DNA from: CALXOD01 sp964402715
Lineage (GTDB): Bacteria > Verrucomicrobiota > Lentisphaeria > Victivallales > Victivallaceae
Direction of reading: 5' to 3'
Length of the DNA: 64,000 bases
Assembly: GCA_964402715.1 (NCBI GenBank)
Contig: CAYODJ010000009.1
Location: forward strand, 8,569 to 72,568
The translations under genes were made by a program, and so were the position numbers. The notes under the pieces were generated by a model. It did no database searches and was not told the DNA's origin. It saw nothing but the letters and a program-made list of their open reading frames with translations. Shown here piece after piece: positions 8,897 through 17,829 of the stretch. Each line of letters begins with the position of its first letter. The first letter of the stretch is position 1.

Positions 8897-8923
8897 CATC
8901 CTTTCCCCCCACAGGAAAGGATG
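8897..8923 (-). terminator. Inverted repeat downstream of mutS, possible terminator
   Basis: CATCCTTTCC (8897-8906) and GGAAAGGATG (8914-8923) form a perfect 10-base stem with a 7-base loop, 85 bases past the mutS stop. No T-run follows on the minus strand, so termination is only a guess. Confidence 0.35.
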
Positions 8924-9008
8924 AGCGCACCCGCCTCCGCCGGCCAGCGCCGCCATGTCGTCATGGCGACGGACGGAACCCGGCGACATCTTTTCCGGGG
9001 AATCCTCA

Positions 9009-11555
9009 TCATATGAGGCGCGGCTGAAAAATCTCCTCTGATTCATCACCCGGCACAGTGTTTTCCCGACGTTTTTTTATACGAACCGTATGATGCTGCA
9101 ACAGCTGCATGGCGGCACGCGGCGCGGCGGAGGAATTTTCCAACATCTCCAGAATTTCGTTGGCACGGCAGACTACCGCTTTCGGCAATCCGGCCAACTT
9201 TGCGACATGAATTCCATAACTGCGATCTGTGCTGCCGGGAATAATCTGTCGCAGGAAGATCACCTTGTCGCCGTATTCACGCACAGCCACATTGTAGTTG
9301 TTGATGCCGCGCCGTGTTTGAGCCAGTTCGGTCAGCTCGTGATAATGTGTTGCAAACTGTGTCCGGCAGCAGCTGTCCGGATCGTCATGCAAGAACTCCG
9401 CAACGGCCCAGGCAATCGACAGTCCGTCGAATGTGCTTGTGCCTCGACCTATTTCATCTAAAATCACGAGACTGTGGTTGGTCGCACAATTGAGAATAGT
9501 CGCGGTTTCAACCATTTCCACCATGAATGTGCTCTGTCCGCGAGACAAATCATCCGCTGCGCCGACGCGCGTAAAAATCCTGTCCACCAGTCCCACAGTC
9601 GCTTCGTCAGCGGGTATGAACGACCCCATCTGAGCCATAATCACCAACAATGCGGTCTGACGCAGATATGTTGATTTCCCTGCCATGTTGGGACCGGTGA
9701 TAATCATCATCCGGTGTTCGTCACCGTCCAGAAGAACGTCGTTTGGCACAAAGCGATCACTGCCGGCACTCGCGTCCAGCACCGGATGCCGCCCTCCCTT
9801 GATCGAAAGCAGGTCGTCTTCCGTTATCCTCGGACGATGATAATGATATCTTCTCGCGCATTCGGCCAGCGCCGTCAGCACGTCTATCGTGCCTAGTGCA
9901 AGAGCAGTCCGCTGAATCGTCGAAGTGTAAGGTAAAATAGAATTACGCAGTTCCTGAAACAAGGTATATTCCAACGCCTTGGCCTTCTCTTCGGCGCCGA
10001 TGATTTTATTCTCAAGATCCTTCAGCTCCGGCGTGATGAAACGCTCGGCATTGGCCATTGTTTGTTTGCGGATGTAATCGTCCGGGATCAAGGAAAGATT
10101 CGCCTTGCTCACCTCTATGTAATATCCGAAAACCTGATTGTACTTTATTTTCAGGGATCTTATGCCAGTCCGCGTCTGCTCGCGTTTTTGAATGTCGGAA
10201 AGCCAGATTTTCCCTTCCGCCGTCGCTTTGCGCAATTCGTCCAGATACGCAGAATAGCCGTCACGGATGATGCCGCCGTCCGTGAGACCCGCAGGCGGAT
10301 CATCGACCAACGCCGCCGCAATGCCCGCAGTGATTTCGACAAGCACTGCAATTCGCTCGTTCAACTCCGTCAACAACGGAGCATCATAGGCTCCCAACAG
10401 CGATTTGATTCCCGGAATTGCATTTAACCCAGCGGCAAGCACCTGCAGGTCGCGCGCGTTGGCGCTGCCGATGCTGAGCCGGGCAACGATACGTTCCAGA
10501 TCCCGAACCGTTCTGAGGGCTTCGCGCAATTCCGTCAGCCCCAGAGGATCATCGTGCAACTGTCCCACTGCATCCAGCCTGGCGACAATGTGTTCCCTGG
10601 AGTACAACGGCCGCAAAATCCAATCACGCATCAGACGCCCTCCCATCGGTGTCACCGTGCAATCCAACACCCCGAGCAGCGTCCCCGCCTTCCCTGTACC
10701 GTGCAACGGTTCGACCAACTCCAAATTGCGCTGGCTGGCGGCGTCCAATTCCAAGGAGTCGCCGGAAGCGTAATACTCAAGTTTGACAACATGAGCCGCA
10801 TCCTGCTGAAGATTCCCAGTCACATAGGCAAGCACGGCACCCGCTGCACGCAGACATTCAGGCTGATCCCTGCAACCGAAACCATCCAAAGTTGCCACGC
10901 CGAAATGCCGTTTCAACAGTTCCTCCGACGCATCCGCAGCAAACGACTGATCGTCCAATGTCGTCCACAGCACCGGATTGCGTGGCACGGGTCTCGCTCC
11001 GTCTTTCTCCCATGATTCAGCCTGCGTAGCGGAAATCAGGCATTCACGAACGCCCAACCGTGAAAATTCCGCAAGCAGTCTCTCGTCGCTGTCAAAACTG
11101 CTCACTCTGAAATCTCCGGTGCTGATGTCCAACGATGCCAGCGCCCGCAATCCGCCATCCTTCGACATTAACAACGCCGACAGGAAGTTGTAGGTGTCGG
11201 GACGAAGCGCTGAACTTTCCGTCACCGTTCCGGGAGTGATGATTTTGGTGATTTCCCTCTTGACCAAGCCTGCGGCGCAGCGAGGATCCTCGACCTGCTC
11301 GGCGATGGCGACTTTCACGTTGCCGGCCAGCAGGCGCGGCAACTGCGCCGACAGAGCATGGTACGGGAAACCGCACATTGGATATCCGTTGCGTTTGGTC
11401 AGCACCAGTTCCATAATCGCACTGCCCTTGACCGCATCATCAAAAAACATCTCGTAAAAATCACCCAATCGGAACAACAGTATCGCGTCGGAAGGGATTT
11501 TAGACTTGGCTTCACGGTACTGCCGCATCATCGGGGTAAGTTGTTCATCTGTCAT
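9009..11555 (-). CDS. mutS: DNA mismatch repair ATPase MutS
   Basis: Recognises base mismatches and small loops and recruits MutL. The Phe-X-Glu mismatch wedge is in GDFYEMF (Phe33, Glu35). The C-terminal ABC-type ATPase has Walker A GPNMAGKSTYLRQTALL (near 620) and Walker B LVILDEIGRGTSTFDG (near 695), then TQFATHYHELTELA. I chose the ATG at 11555 because the conserved N-terminus begins there; 17 further upstream codons look unrelated. At 848 residues the length is typical. It is the last gene of the run rsmB-folB-mutS, though about 390 bases separate it from folB. mutL is not in the window. Confidence 0.96.
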   Translation of the reverse strand: MTDEQLTPMMRQYREAKSKIPSDAILLFRLGDFYEMFFDDAVKGSAIMELVLTKRNGYPMCGFPYHALSAQLPRLLAGNVKVAIAEQVEDPRCAAGLVKREITKIITPGTVTESSALRPDTYNFLSALLMSKDGGLRALASLDISTGDFRVSSFDSDERLLAEFSRLGVRECLISATQAESWEKDGARPVPRNPVLWTTLDDQSFAADASEELLKRHFGVATLDGFGCRDQPECLRAAGAVLAYVTGNLQQDAAHVVKLEYYASGDSLELDAASQRNLELVEPLHGTGKAGTLLGVLDCTVTPMGGRLMRDWILRPLYSREHIVARLDAVGQLHDDPLGLTELREALRTVRDLERIVARLSIGSANARDLQVLAAGLNAIPGIKSLLGAYDAPLLTELNERIAVLVEITAGIAAALVDDPPAGLTDGGIIRDGYSAYLDELRKATAEGKIWLSDIQKREQTRTGIRSLKIKYNQVFGYYIEVSKANLSLIPDDYIRKQTMANAERFITPELKDLENKIIGAEEKAKALEYTLFQELRNSILPYTSTIQRTALALGTIDVLTALAECARRYHYHRPRITEDDLLSIKGGRHPVLDASAGSDRFVPNDVLLDGDEHRMMIITGPNMAGKSTYLRQTALLVIMAQMGSFIPADEATVGLVDRIFTRVGAADDLSRGQSTFMVEMVETATILNCATNHSLVILDEIGRGTSTFDGLSIAWAVAEFLHDDPDSCCRTQFATHYHELTELAQTRRGINNYNVAVREYGDKVIFLRQIIPGSTDRSYGIHVAKLAGLPKAVVCRANEILEMLENSSAAPRAAMQLLQHHTVRIKKRRENTVPGDESEEIFQPRLI

Positions 11556-11678
11556 TGTGTTGCACCGCTCTCGTTTGACGACCACAGACTTTATCCACCT
11601 CATCAAGAACCGGGCATATATGGATTGCGCTCCGGATTAGACAACGCATCCGCCTTTCCGCCTGAAATTTCCACCACG

Positions 11679-11939
11679 TCATGATGTAATCTCTCGTAAC
11701 GACGTGGCCGAGTCCGCCTCCTCCAACTTCAGGCGACCGTTCTCCGTACGGAACGGCACGGCCGGCCGTACGCGGAACCCATGCTCATCTCCGCCGATGC
11801 CGATCGCTTCACACCCGCCGACAGATCTCGCCGTCAACACGAACGCTCCGCAACATCCATACCCGTTGCCGCAGCGTGTCACAAAAAAACAACTGCTGTA
11901 ATGAAACCCACTGACGTGAACGATTCGAACACCGCACAT
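11679..11939 (-). pseudogene. Possible C-terminal remnant of a SUMF1/FGE-like gene
   Basis: This 86-codon frame in the folB-mutS gap has no start signal but encodes CGNGYGCCGAFVLTARSVGG followed by GDEHGFRVRPAVPF. The ending GFRVxxxxP after a GxYxxxxAxxLTAR-like stretch is what the last 50 residues of formylglycine-generating-enzyme domains look like. The part GYGCC and its DNA are shared with the 5.97-kb remnant. It lacks any N-terminal part, so it is at most a relic. Alternative: a chance open frame. Confidence 0.3.
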
Positions 11940-11946
11940 CCGCCCG

Positions 11947-12306
11947 TCATACGGACTTCCTCCGGTTCATGCGCACCGCTATCGACCGGGAATGTCGCGG
12001 AGCCCCCGGTTTGTCCACCGTCACGGTCACCTCGTCAATCCCGTCGAACGCCAGAACTGCGTCACAAACCGCGCCGGCCATTCTTTCCAGCAGGAAAAAG
12101 GACGATGCCTCGACCAACCGCAAAACCGCATCTTCCACAACCGAATAATCAACGCTGTCATGCAGATCGTCACTTCTGTTTGCCGCGTCGAAATCCGTCA
12201 TCATTTCCAAATTTAAGATCAGCGTCTGGCATCTCTTCCTCTCTTCCGGAGAAACACCGATCACCGCTTGCACTTCAAGATCCCGAATCAGAATCGCATC
12301 CCGCAT
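11947..12306 (-). CDS. folB: Dihydroneopterin aldolase
   Basis: Cleaves 7,8-dihydroneopterin to 6-hydroxymethyl-dihydropterin and glycolaldehyde in folate synthesis. The 119 residues show the T-fold start DAILIRDLEVQAVIGVSPEE, LNLEMMTDF, the DDLHDSVDYSVVEDAVLRLV helix, and the C-terminal TVTVDKPGAP containing the catalytic Lys. It begins 18 bases after rsmB and is probably cotranscribed. A GGAG lies about 15 bases before the ATG. folP and folK are not nearby. Confidence 0.92.
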   Translation of the reverse strand: MRDAILIRDLEVQAVIGVSPEERKRCQTLILNLEMMTDFDAANRSDDLHDSVDYSVVEDAVLRLVEASSFFLLERMAGAVCDAVLAFDGIDEVTVTVDKPGAPRHSRSIAVRMNRRKSV

Positions 12307-12324
12307 GATATATGTTGCATCTCC

Positions 12325-13581
12325 TCAATTTGCGGCTCCGACAAAGCCTTTGCTCCCGCTCCGCCGCATCCGAGCGACAAACATTGCGTCGCAGTCGTCA
12401 GCACCAGGTCCCACCTGCAGACAACCATCCGTCACAGCTCTGCCTGTCAATGGATCGACGAAAGCATCAAGAACGAAATCGCCGTGAGTGCTCAAAAACT
12501 CCCGCACCGCTTCTCTGTTTTCCACAGAGAAGAAAGAGCAAGTTGCGTAGATCAGCACGCCGCCGGGGCGCACCGCTGGAGCTGCGGCGGACAACAGGGA
12601 ACGCTGCAGATGCGCTATTTCCGTCACATCTGCCGGCTGCAGAGTCCACCGCCCGTCCGGATTGCGTCGCCAGACGCCCGAACAGCTGCACGGGGCGTCC
12701 ACCAGCACTCCGTCAAAACACGCTTTCCCGCAGTGCATGCGGAACGATCTTCCGTTCCATTCCTTGGTCACGATGTTGTCAAATCCGCCTCTTCTGGCCC
12801 GTCGTCGCAAATCCTCAAGTTTGTACGTACGGATGTCGGTCGCCACGACTGTGCCTCTCCCTTTCATGAGACTGGCCAGTTGCAGCGTCTTTCCGCCGGC
12901 TCCGGCGCAGGCGTCAAGCCAGCGTTCACCCGCCCTCGGATCCGCGACCAGCCCGACAACCTGCGACGCCAGATCCTGCACCTCGAACTGACCTGAACGA
13001 AACTCAGGCAGAGTAAACAGGTTTATCCGTGCGCCATTCACTGCAAACGCCTGACGTACACGCTCATGACGACGGACAATTACTCCACGCGCGGTCAGGG
13101 ACGCGCTCAACCGATCCGTCTGATCAACTTGGGCACGCAGCCACATACACGGCCGCCGCAGAAGCGCCTTTCGAAAACAGGCCAGCGGGAAGTCAGACGC
13201 CGCAAAAGCCTCCACCCAGTCCGGCAGTTCATCGCCGGAAACACGCGGCGGCAAAAGCGAAGCCGGAATTCTCTCCAGCAGCAGATGCGCGGCGGGGAAA
13301 TCAAGCCGTCCCAGACGAGCGCCTCCTGCCAGAAGGACTTCCAGCTCCCGCGCCGACGGTCCGCCCTGCCCGGACTCCACCGCACCGAGTCTCTCACTCG
13401 GGAAAATCCGACGCAAGGTGCCCCACCAACGCCATACGGCAAACACCTCCTCGCTGATGAACTGTCTGTCTCTCGCACCGCATTGCCTGTTCTCCCTGAA
13501 GAAAAGAGAAAGCGTCCGATCGGCGGGACGCCGTTCTCGGAATGCAGAACATATATTCGCTCGCAGTGCATTCGCCGCCAT
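12325..13581 (-). CDS. rsmB: RsmB/NOP2-family rRNA (cytosine-C5) methyltransferase
   Basis: Predicted S-adenosylmethionine-dependent methylation of a cytosine in 16S rRNA. The SAM site is LDACAGAGGKTLQLASLMKG. The two family cysteines are in VDAPCSCSGVWRRNPDGRW (release Cys) and IYATCSFFSVENREAV (nucleophile Cys). The N-terminal ~150 residues are poorly conserved and shorter than the NusB-like domain of E. coli RsmB, so RsmF-like or other specificity is possible. I start at the ATG at 13581 (AGGTG just upstream); the frame stays open to an ATG at 13662. First gene of rsmB-folB-mutS. Confidence 0.85.
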   Translation of the reverse strand: MAANALRANICSAFRERRPADRTLSLFFRENRQCGARDRQFISEEVFAVWRWWGTLRRIFPSERLGAVESGQGGPSARELEVLLAGGARLGRLDFPAAHLLLERIPASLLPPRVSGDELPDWVEAFAASDFPLACFRKALLRRPCMWLRAQVDQTDRLSASLTARGVIVRRHERVRQAFAVNGARINLFTLPEFRSGQFEVQDLASQVVGLVADPRAGERWLDACAGAGGKTLQLASLMKGRGTVVATDIRTYKLEDLRRRARRGGFDNIVTKEWNGRSFRMHCGKACFDGVLVDAPCSCSGVWRRNPDGRWTLQPADVTEIAHLQRSLLSAAAPAVRPGGVLIYATCSFFSVENREAVREFLSTHGDFVLDAFVDPLTGRAVTDGCLQVGPGADDCDAMFVARMRRSGSKGFVGAAN

Positions 13582-13906
13582 CTTCACCTGGGCATGCAAT
13601 TTCCCTTCATGCAGCGGAACACCCGAACATGCTTGTTTGGAATGTTTCATCAAAAACGCCAACGGATTTGCAATAAAAGTTGCTGTCTGGGCGACACCGC
13701 TCCAGCTCTAACGGCCGGACAACACCCGGGAATCCCTCGGGCGTTCCGATCGGTCGGCCCGATTTCAGCGTCGTCCTGCGGAAGAACCGACCCCGCTTGC
13801 CAATGCTTCATCGGCTCGGACGACGGAAAGGCTCCTGCCGCTTACAGCGACATTTCCTGCTGAAAGGTGTTCCTCTTATTTTTCACAAATTCTCCAGCTC
13901 ATTGAT

Positions 13907-13935
13907 TTGACAGGTCAAACATCCCGTGCTAGAGT
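13907..13935 (+). promoter_or_regulatory. Predicted promoter facing a non-coding gap
   Basis: TTGACA (13907-13912), 17-base spacer, TAGAGT (13930-13935). It points away from rsmB and into the 3' side of the convergent TSUP gene, where no plus-strand gene exists. Confidence 0.45.
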
Positions 13936-13941
13936 ATCCCC

Positions 13942-14030
13942 GAACTTGGAAGTGCGGTTTTTTTGCGGTCACCGTCGCTTCGGCCACCCCCCCTCCAGAG
14001 GCCGGAACGCTCCGGTGACCGCTCTTTGCA
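13942..14030 (+). ncRNA. Candidate short structured RNA
   Basis: Just downstream of a near-consensus promoter, GCGGTCACCG (13965-13974) pairs perfectly with CGGTGACCGC (14013-14022). Inside the 38-base loop, CGGCC (13981-13985) pairs with GGCCG (14000-14004). The stem is followed by CTCTTTGC, a poor terminator tail. It could be a small RNA, or antisense to the end of the TSUP mRNA. Boundaries are estimates. Confidence 0.25.
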
Positions 14031-14088
14031 GCACGGACAGACCGTCCTCGACGCAGGGGTGCGGCTCTGCTGGTGATTCAGCCTCGCT

Positions 14089-14847
14089 CTACCCGAAAAT
14101 CAACATTTTCAGCGCTGCAGCAACAATCAGGATCTGTATTATTTGCTCAAATCGTTTCTGCGGCAGCTTTGACAGCACCACAATGCCCAGCGCGGCTCCC
14201 ACGCCCAGCATCGGCAAAACCGCCAAATCCGCACGGAAAGCGGATGCGGTGATGCGACCCTCGAATATGAAAATCGGGATTTTAATCCAATTTAATATCA
14301 AAAAATACCAGGCCGCGCTACCGATATAAGCGTTCTTCGGCAAACGCATCGACAGCAGATAAATCGACATGACCGGTCCGGCGGCATTGGCCACCTGCGT
14401 GGTAAATCCAGCCATCAGACCGAAAAAGGCGGAAAACACCCAATGCTTCGGCACCTTGTCCGCATTTCTAATGCCCCTCGCCAGGAAACCAATGGCCACC
14501 ATGAACAGTATAATCCATGCGAGAACCGGACGCATCCATTCGTCTCTGATTTTCATCATGCACAACGCGCCGAGAGCAATACCGACCAATGCCCACGGCA
14601 GCAGCCGCATCACGATCGTCCAATCTGCATGACGCCGATAATAAAGCACCGCCATTATGTCGGCCGTACCCAACAGCAGCAGTTGAATTCCCGTGGACTC
14701 CCGCGCCGGAAAGCAGGATGCCAGAAGCAGGACCGGCAGCATGCCGAGGCCCGGCACTCCCGTCTTATTGATGCCGATCAGAACGGCGCTCAGCATCAGA
14801 ATCGCGACACTAGTCCACTCGTATGTGCCGAGAAACCATTCCCACAT
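14089..14847 (-). CDS. TSUP-family membrane permease (TauE/SafE-like)
   Basis: Integral inner-membrane protein of 252 residues with about 7-8 hydrophobic segments. Family marks are the N-terminal half-repeat IGINKTGVPGLGMLPVLLLA and the matching second-half GFTTQVANAAGPVMSIYLL. TSUP proteins move sulfite, sulfoacetate, thiosulfate or other small anions; the substrate cannot be deduced here because no sulfur genes are adjacent. The start is an ATG with a weak ribosome site. It lies downstream of ldcA on the same strand. Confidence 0.88.
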   Translation of the reverse strand: MWEWFLGTYEWTSVAILMLSAVLIGINKTGVPGLGMLPVLLLASCFPARESTGIQLLLLGTADIMAVLYYRRHADWTIVMRLLPWALVGIALGALCMMKIRDEWMRPVLAWIILFMVAIGFLARGIRNADKVPKHWVFSAFFGLMAGFTTQVANAAGPVMSIYLLSMRLPKNAYIGSAAWYFLILNWIKIPIFIFEGRITASAFRADLAVLPMLGVGAALGIVVLSKLPQKRFEQIIQILIVAAALKMLIFG

Positions 14848-14858
14848 GCTTTATAACC

Positions 14859-15227
14859 CTATCCAGCAACCGCTGTCAAAAAAACGTTAATATAATACAT
14901 CTCGCCGACCTTTGCCGCAATCGCCGCGTCACTAATCATCTCGACATCCATTACCCAGGACGAACGTCGCGCCGCCGTCAACCGCGAACGGAAAGGCGCG
15001 GAGAACCGCAATCCGGACGGATGGACTCTGCCGCATCTCCAACGCTCCGGCAGATGCGGCAGTTCCAGTCGCGAAACCGTCGGACACGCAACCGACAATG
15101 CCGAAACATTGAGCATTGTCATACCCCGAGGAAAAATTCGATCTTCCCCGGCAGACTCCTCGTTCATTCCCGCGGAGAGCGTATGTCGCAATTCCGCCTG
15201 CCAACGGCAAGGGAAAAGCCATTTCAT
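14859..15227 (-). CDS. Doubtful 122-codon open reading frame between ldcA and the TSUP gene
   Basis: The ATG overlaps the ldcA stop as ATGA, with GGTGGAG six bases upstream, an arrangement typical of coupled genes. The frame ends 11 bases before the TSUP start. Against it: the ribosome site is simply the end of ldcA, the product is rich in Arg and Trp with no domain I recognise, and the stretch contains a perfect 11-base inverted repeat (15028-15038 with 15052-15062). Treat as unproven. Confidence 0.3.
   Translation of the reverse strand: MKWLFPCRWQAELRHTLSAGMNEESAGEDRIFPRGMTMLNVSALSVACPTVSRLELPHLPERWRCGRVHPSGLRFSAPFRSRLTAARRSSWVMDVEMISDAAIAAKVGEMYYINVFLTAVAG
15028..15062. repeat. Perfect 11-base inverted repeat
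   Basis: CTGCCGCATCT (15028-15038) and AGATGCGGCAG (15052-15062) with a 13-base spacer. It lies between ldcA and the TSUP gene. No T-run follows, so an attenuating hairpin or mRNA-stability element is possible. Confidence 0.5.
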
Positions 15228-16096
15228 CCGATCTCCACCAGAATTTCCTGATCAAACGAGAAAGAACCTGTGCTTCCGCCGTGGCTGAACGGAAATCCGG
15301 CGCCCACCGGGCCGGAAGTCCAGTTCAACGCACGTCGAAACAAAGTCTCCATTTCGGCGGCATCACCGCAATCGATGAACCCTCCGAACAGGATCGACAC
15401 GCAACCGACGAAGAAGCCGCTTTGCTCCAGCTGCGTCAAATACCGGTCTATCCGGTAGGAGGATTCGTTCAAATCCTCCAGAACGACGATTCGCCCGCGT
15501 GCCGACGGCAGAAAGCCAGTACCGCACAATGAGGCGGCAACAGCCAGATTCCCGATCAGCGGCCTCCCTGAAACCGTCCCTGGCCGCAGCACCTGCCACC
15601 GCCCGGTTTCCGGCACGACCAACCGTCCTCCTTCCGGCGCAGGTTCAAAAGCGTCAGCAAGCTGTTCCATAACGTATCGATTGCGAACGGCATCACACAT
15701 ATGGACAACCATCGGCGCTGCAACGGGCGTACCCACGCGCCGGCTTTCCATCGCCCAGTGCAACGCGGTGACGTCACTGAAGCCAATGACCGGCAGTTTC
15801 CTCCGCCGCATCATATTCCAATCCAGAAACGGCAACAGCTGCGACGAACCGTACCCGCCGCGCAGACACCACAACGCATCGACCGATTCATCGAGCCAAA
15901 TCTGATGCAAATCCTCCACACGTTCCATCGTCGAAGCGGAAAGATAAGACAGCCGCTGGTGTCCGGAGAACGCGTGCGGCGCAATCCGCACGTCCAACCC
16001 CAACCGTCTCAATGCGTCGATCCCTGCGGATGCTCTGTCCCAAGACAGCGGGCCCGACGGAGCGGCGACGGCTACGACCCGAAGTTTATCGTTCAT
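15224..16096 (-). CDS. ldcA: LD-carboxypeptidase, S66 family
   Basis: Serine peptidase of the S66 (LdcA/MccF) family that removes the terminal D-Ala from murein tetrapeptides during cell-wall recycling, normally in the cytoplasm. The nucleophile is Ser107 in VIGFSDVTALHW; the conserved RGGYGSSQLLPFLDW precedes it. The catalytic Glu is expected in VVLEDLNESSYRIDRYL and the His in GFPFSHGGSTGSF. I start at the ATG at 16096, which has GGAGG nine bases upstream; the frame stays open above it inside rluD. The start overlaps the rluD stop by 11 bases. 290 residues. Confidence 0.9.
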   Translation of the reverse strand: MNDKLRVVAVAAPSGPLSWDRASAGIDALRRLGLDVRIAPHAFSGHQRLSYLSASTMERVEDLHQIWLDESVDALWCLRGGYGSSQLLPFLDWNMMRRRKLPVIGFSDVTALHWAMESRRVGTPVAAPMVVHMCDAVRNRYVMEQLADAFEPAPEGGRLVVPETGRWQVLRPGTVSGRPLIGNLAVAASLCGTGFLPSARGRIVVLEDLNESSYRIDRYLTQLEQSGFFVGCVSILFGGFIDCGDAAEMETLFRRALNWTSGPVGAGFPFSHGGSTGSFSFDQEILVEIG

Positions 16097-17039
16097 AATT
16101 GACCCCCTCCGCCAGCCGCAGCCACTCACGCATATCATCCGGCACCGGCGCACGGCAGCAAATCCGCTCTCCAGAAGACGGATGCGGAAAATCGATTCTC
16201 CAAGCGTGCAGCATCTGACGGGATGCCAGCGACGGCGATTTGCCTCCATAAGTTTCGTCACCCAACACCGGATGACCGATCGACGCGAGATGCACACGGA
16301 TTTGATGCGTTCTTCCCGTCAGAATGTCGACTTCCAGCAACGTTGCCTTTTCGCATGTCGCCGGTGATATCACCGCAACTTTGCGATAAATTGTCACAGC
16401 TTCCTTGCCGTTGCGGGACACCACCGCCATTTTCTGCCGATGCACCGGATGCCTCCCGATCAGGGTGACCAGTTTGTCCGTATCCTTCCGCACCTCGCCA
16501 CGGACCAGCGCCAGATATGTCTTATGCACTTTCCGGGCCGCAAGGGCCGCCGACAGTCTGGACATCGCCAAAGGGGTCTTCGCCACCATCAAGCATCCTG
16601 AGGTGTTCTTGTCCAGACGATGCACAATCCCCGGACGCTCTCCTGTTCCCTGCGCCCACTCCTGCAGACACGGATAGCGGCCCAGCAACGCATTGACCAC
16701 TGTGCCGGAACGGTTGCCGACGGCAGGATGCACTACCACGCCGGCCGGCTTGTTGATCACCAGCAACCACGCATCCTCGAACAGAATCGGAAAAGCGAAT
16801 GTTTCCGCCGCAATTGCCGGCTGAGGGGAATCCGGTATGTCCAGAGCGACCACTGTGCCGGAAGCCACAGGAATCCGCGTCGAGGTGACGACAGCCCCGT
16901 TCAAACGCACCCCGCCGTCGCGGATGCGCCGCTGAATCCATGTACGCGACCAGCCGGAGGCCAAACGCGTCAGAGCACGATCCAACCTTTCCCCCGCCAG
17001 CTCCGAACCAATCACCCATTCACGCCGACTGCTTCTCAT
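16086..17039 (-). CDS. rluD: RluA/RluD-family pseudouridine synthase
   Basis: Converts uridines in 23S rRNA (RluD type) to pseudouridine. An N-terminal S4 RNA-binding domain (about residues 15-70, GERLDRALTRLASG) precedes the catalytic domain with the motif GIVHRLDKNTSG; Asp143 is the nucleophile. VDILTGRTHQIRVHLASIGH is another family block. I start at the ATG at 17039. It overlaps the end of lgt by 20 bases and the start of ldcA by 11, so lgt-rluD-ldcA look translationally coupled. The exact target uridines are not deducible. Confidence 0.92.
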   Translation of the reverse strand: MRSSRREWVIGSELAGERLDRALTRLASGWSRTWIQRRIRDGGVRLNGAVVTSTRIPVASGTVVALDIPDSPQPAIAAETFAFPILFEDAWLLVINKPAGVVVHPAVGNRSGTVVNALLGRYPCLQEWAQGTGERPGIVHRLDKNTSGCLMVAKTPLAMSRLSAALAARKVHKTYLALVRGEVRKDTDKLVTLIGRHPVHRQKMAVVSRNGKEAVTIYRKVAVISPATCEKATLLEVDILTGRTHQIRVHLASIGHPVLGDETYGGKSPSLASRQMLHAWRIDFPHPSSGERICCRAPVPDDMREWLRLAEGVNYER

Positions 17040-17787
17040 GCACGACACAGTATACCAGCAGAACAACGCCAACCGGAACCATACCTATCCCGATCACCTG
17101 CGCCGGAGTGAAACCGTTCCAGAACTGCTGATGATCTCCTCTGAAAAACTCATTTCCGAACCGCATCAGTCCGTAAAGCGTCAGGTAGCCGGCGGAGGCC
17201 GCCCCTCGTCCCCCGCGCCGCACGAGCCACAGCATTATGACGGACAACAGCACGTTCAAAACGGCCTCATACAGCTGAACAGGATGCAAGGCCATGTCCG
17301 GATACCGCCTGTACGGTTCACTTCCTGCCGGATACATCACTCCCCACGCCATCATTGTCGGCTTGCCATAACAGCAACCGTTGAGGAAACAGCCGATCCG
17401 TCCGGCCGCATGTCCGACCGCCAGAGCCGGCGTCATGACATCGAAGACCCGCAAGGGATCCAAATGCCGCAGCCGGCAGTATGTCCAGACGGCAATCAAC
17501 GCCAGGAAAAAACCGCCATAGAAGACAAGTCCTCCGCGATCGATGCGGAGGACTCCCGTCAAGTCATTCCGAAAATACCGGAAGAATTGAATCACATAAA
17601 ATATTCTCGCTCCGATAACTCCGGCGATCATCGCTATCATCACCACCGTGGTCGACTGATCTCTGGTCATATGCGCCGCACGTCGATTCCAGCACACCAC
17701 CACGGTGGCCGCCAGAAATCCGGCCGCCGCCATGACGCCATACCAATGAATGGCGAAACTTCCAATCTGCAGAGCAATCGGATGCAT
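17020..17787 (-). CDS. lgt: Prolipoprotein diacylglyceryl transferase
   Basis: Transfers diacylglycerol from phosphatidylglycerol to the lipobox cysteine of prelipoproteins at the inner membrane. The 255-residue protein is hydrophobic throughout with about seven membrane segments. It starts with the typical IHWYGVMAAAGFLA block and carries the signature HAAGRIGCFLNGCCYG, in the Cys-rich variant also seen outside Proteobacteria, then HPVQLYEAVLNVLL. Several lipoproteins in the window are its likely substrates. It is downstream of the DUF368 gene. Confidence 0.95.
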   Translation of the reverse strand: MHPIALQIGSFAIHWYGVMAAAGFLAATVVVCWNRRAAHMTRDQSTTVVMIAMIAGVIGARIFYVIQFFRYFRNDLTGVLRIDRGGLVFYGGFFLALIAVWTYCRLRHLDPLRVFDVMTPALAVGHAAGRIGCFLNGCCYGKPTMMAWGVMYPAGSEPYRRYPDMALHPVQLYEAVLNVLLSVIMLWLVRRGGRGAASAGYLTLYGLMRFGNEFFRGDHQQFWNGFTPAQVIGIGMVPVGVVLLVYCVVHEKQSA

Positions 17788-17829
17788 TTCTGGCTCCGGC
17801 CTCCCTCTGTTTTGAAGCCTTGCAGCTCC

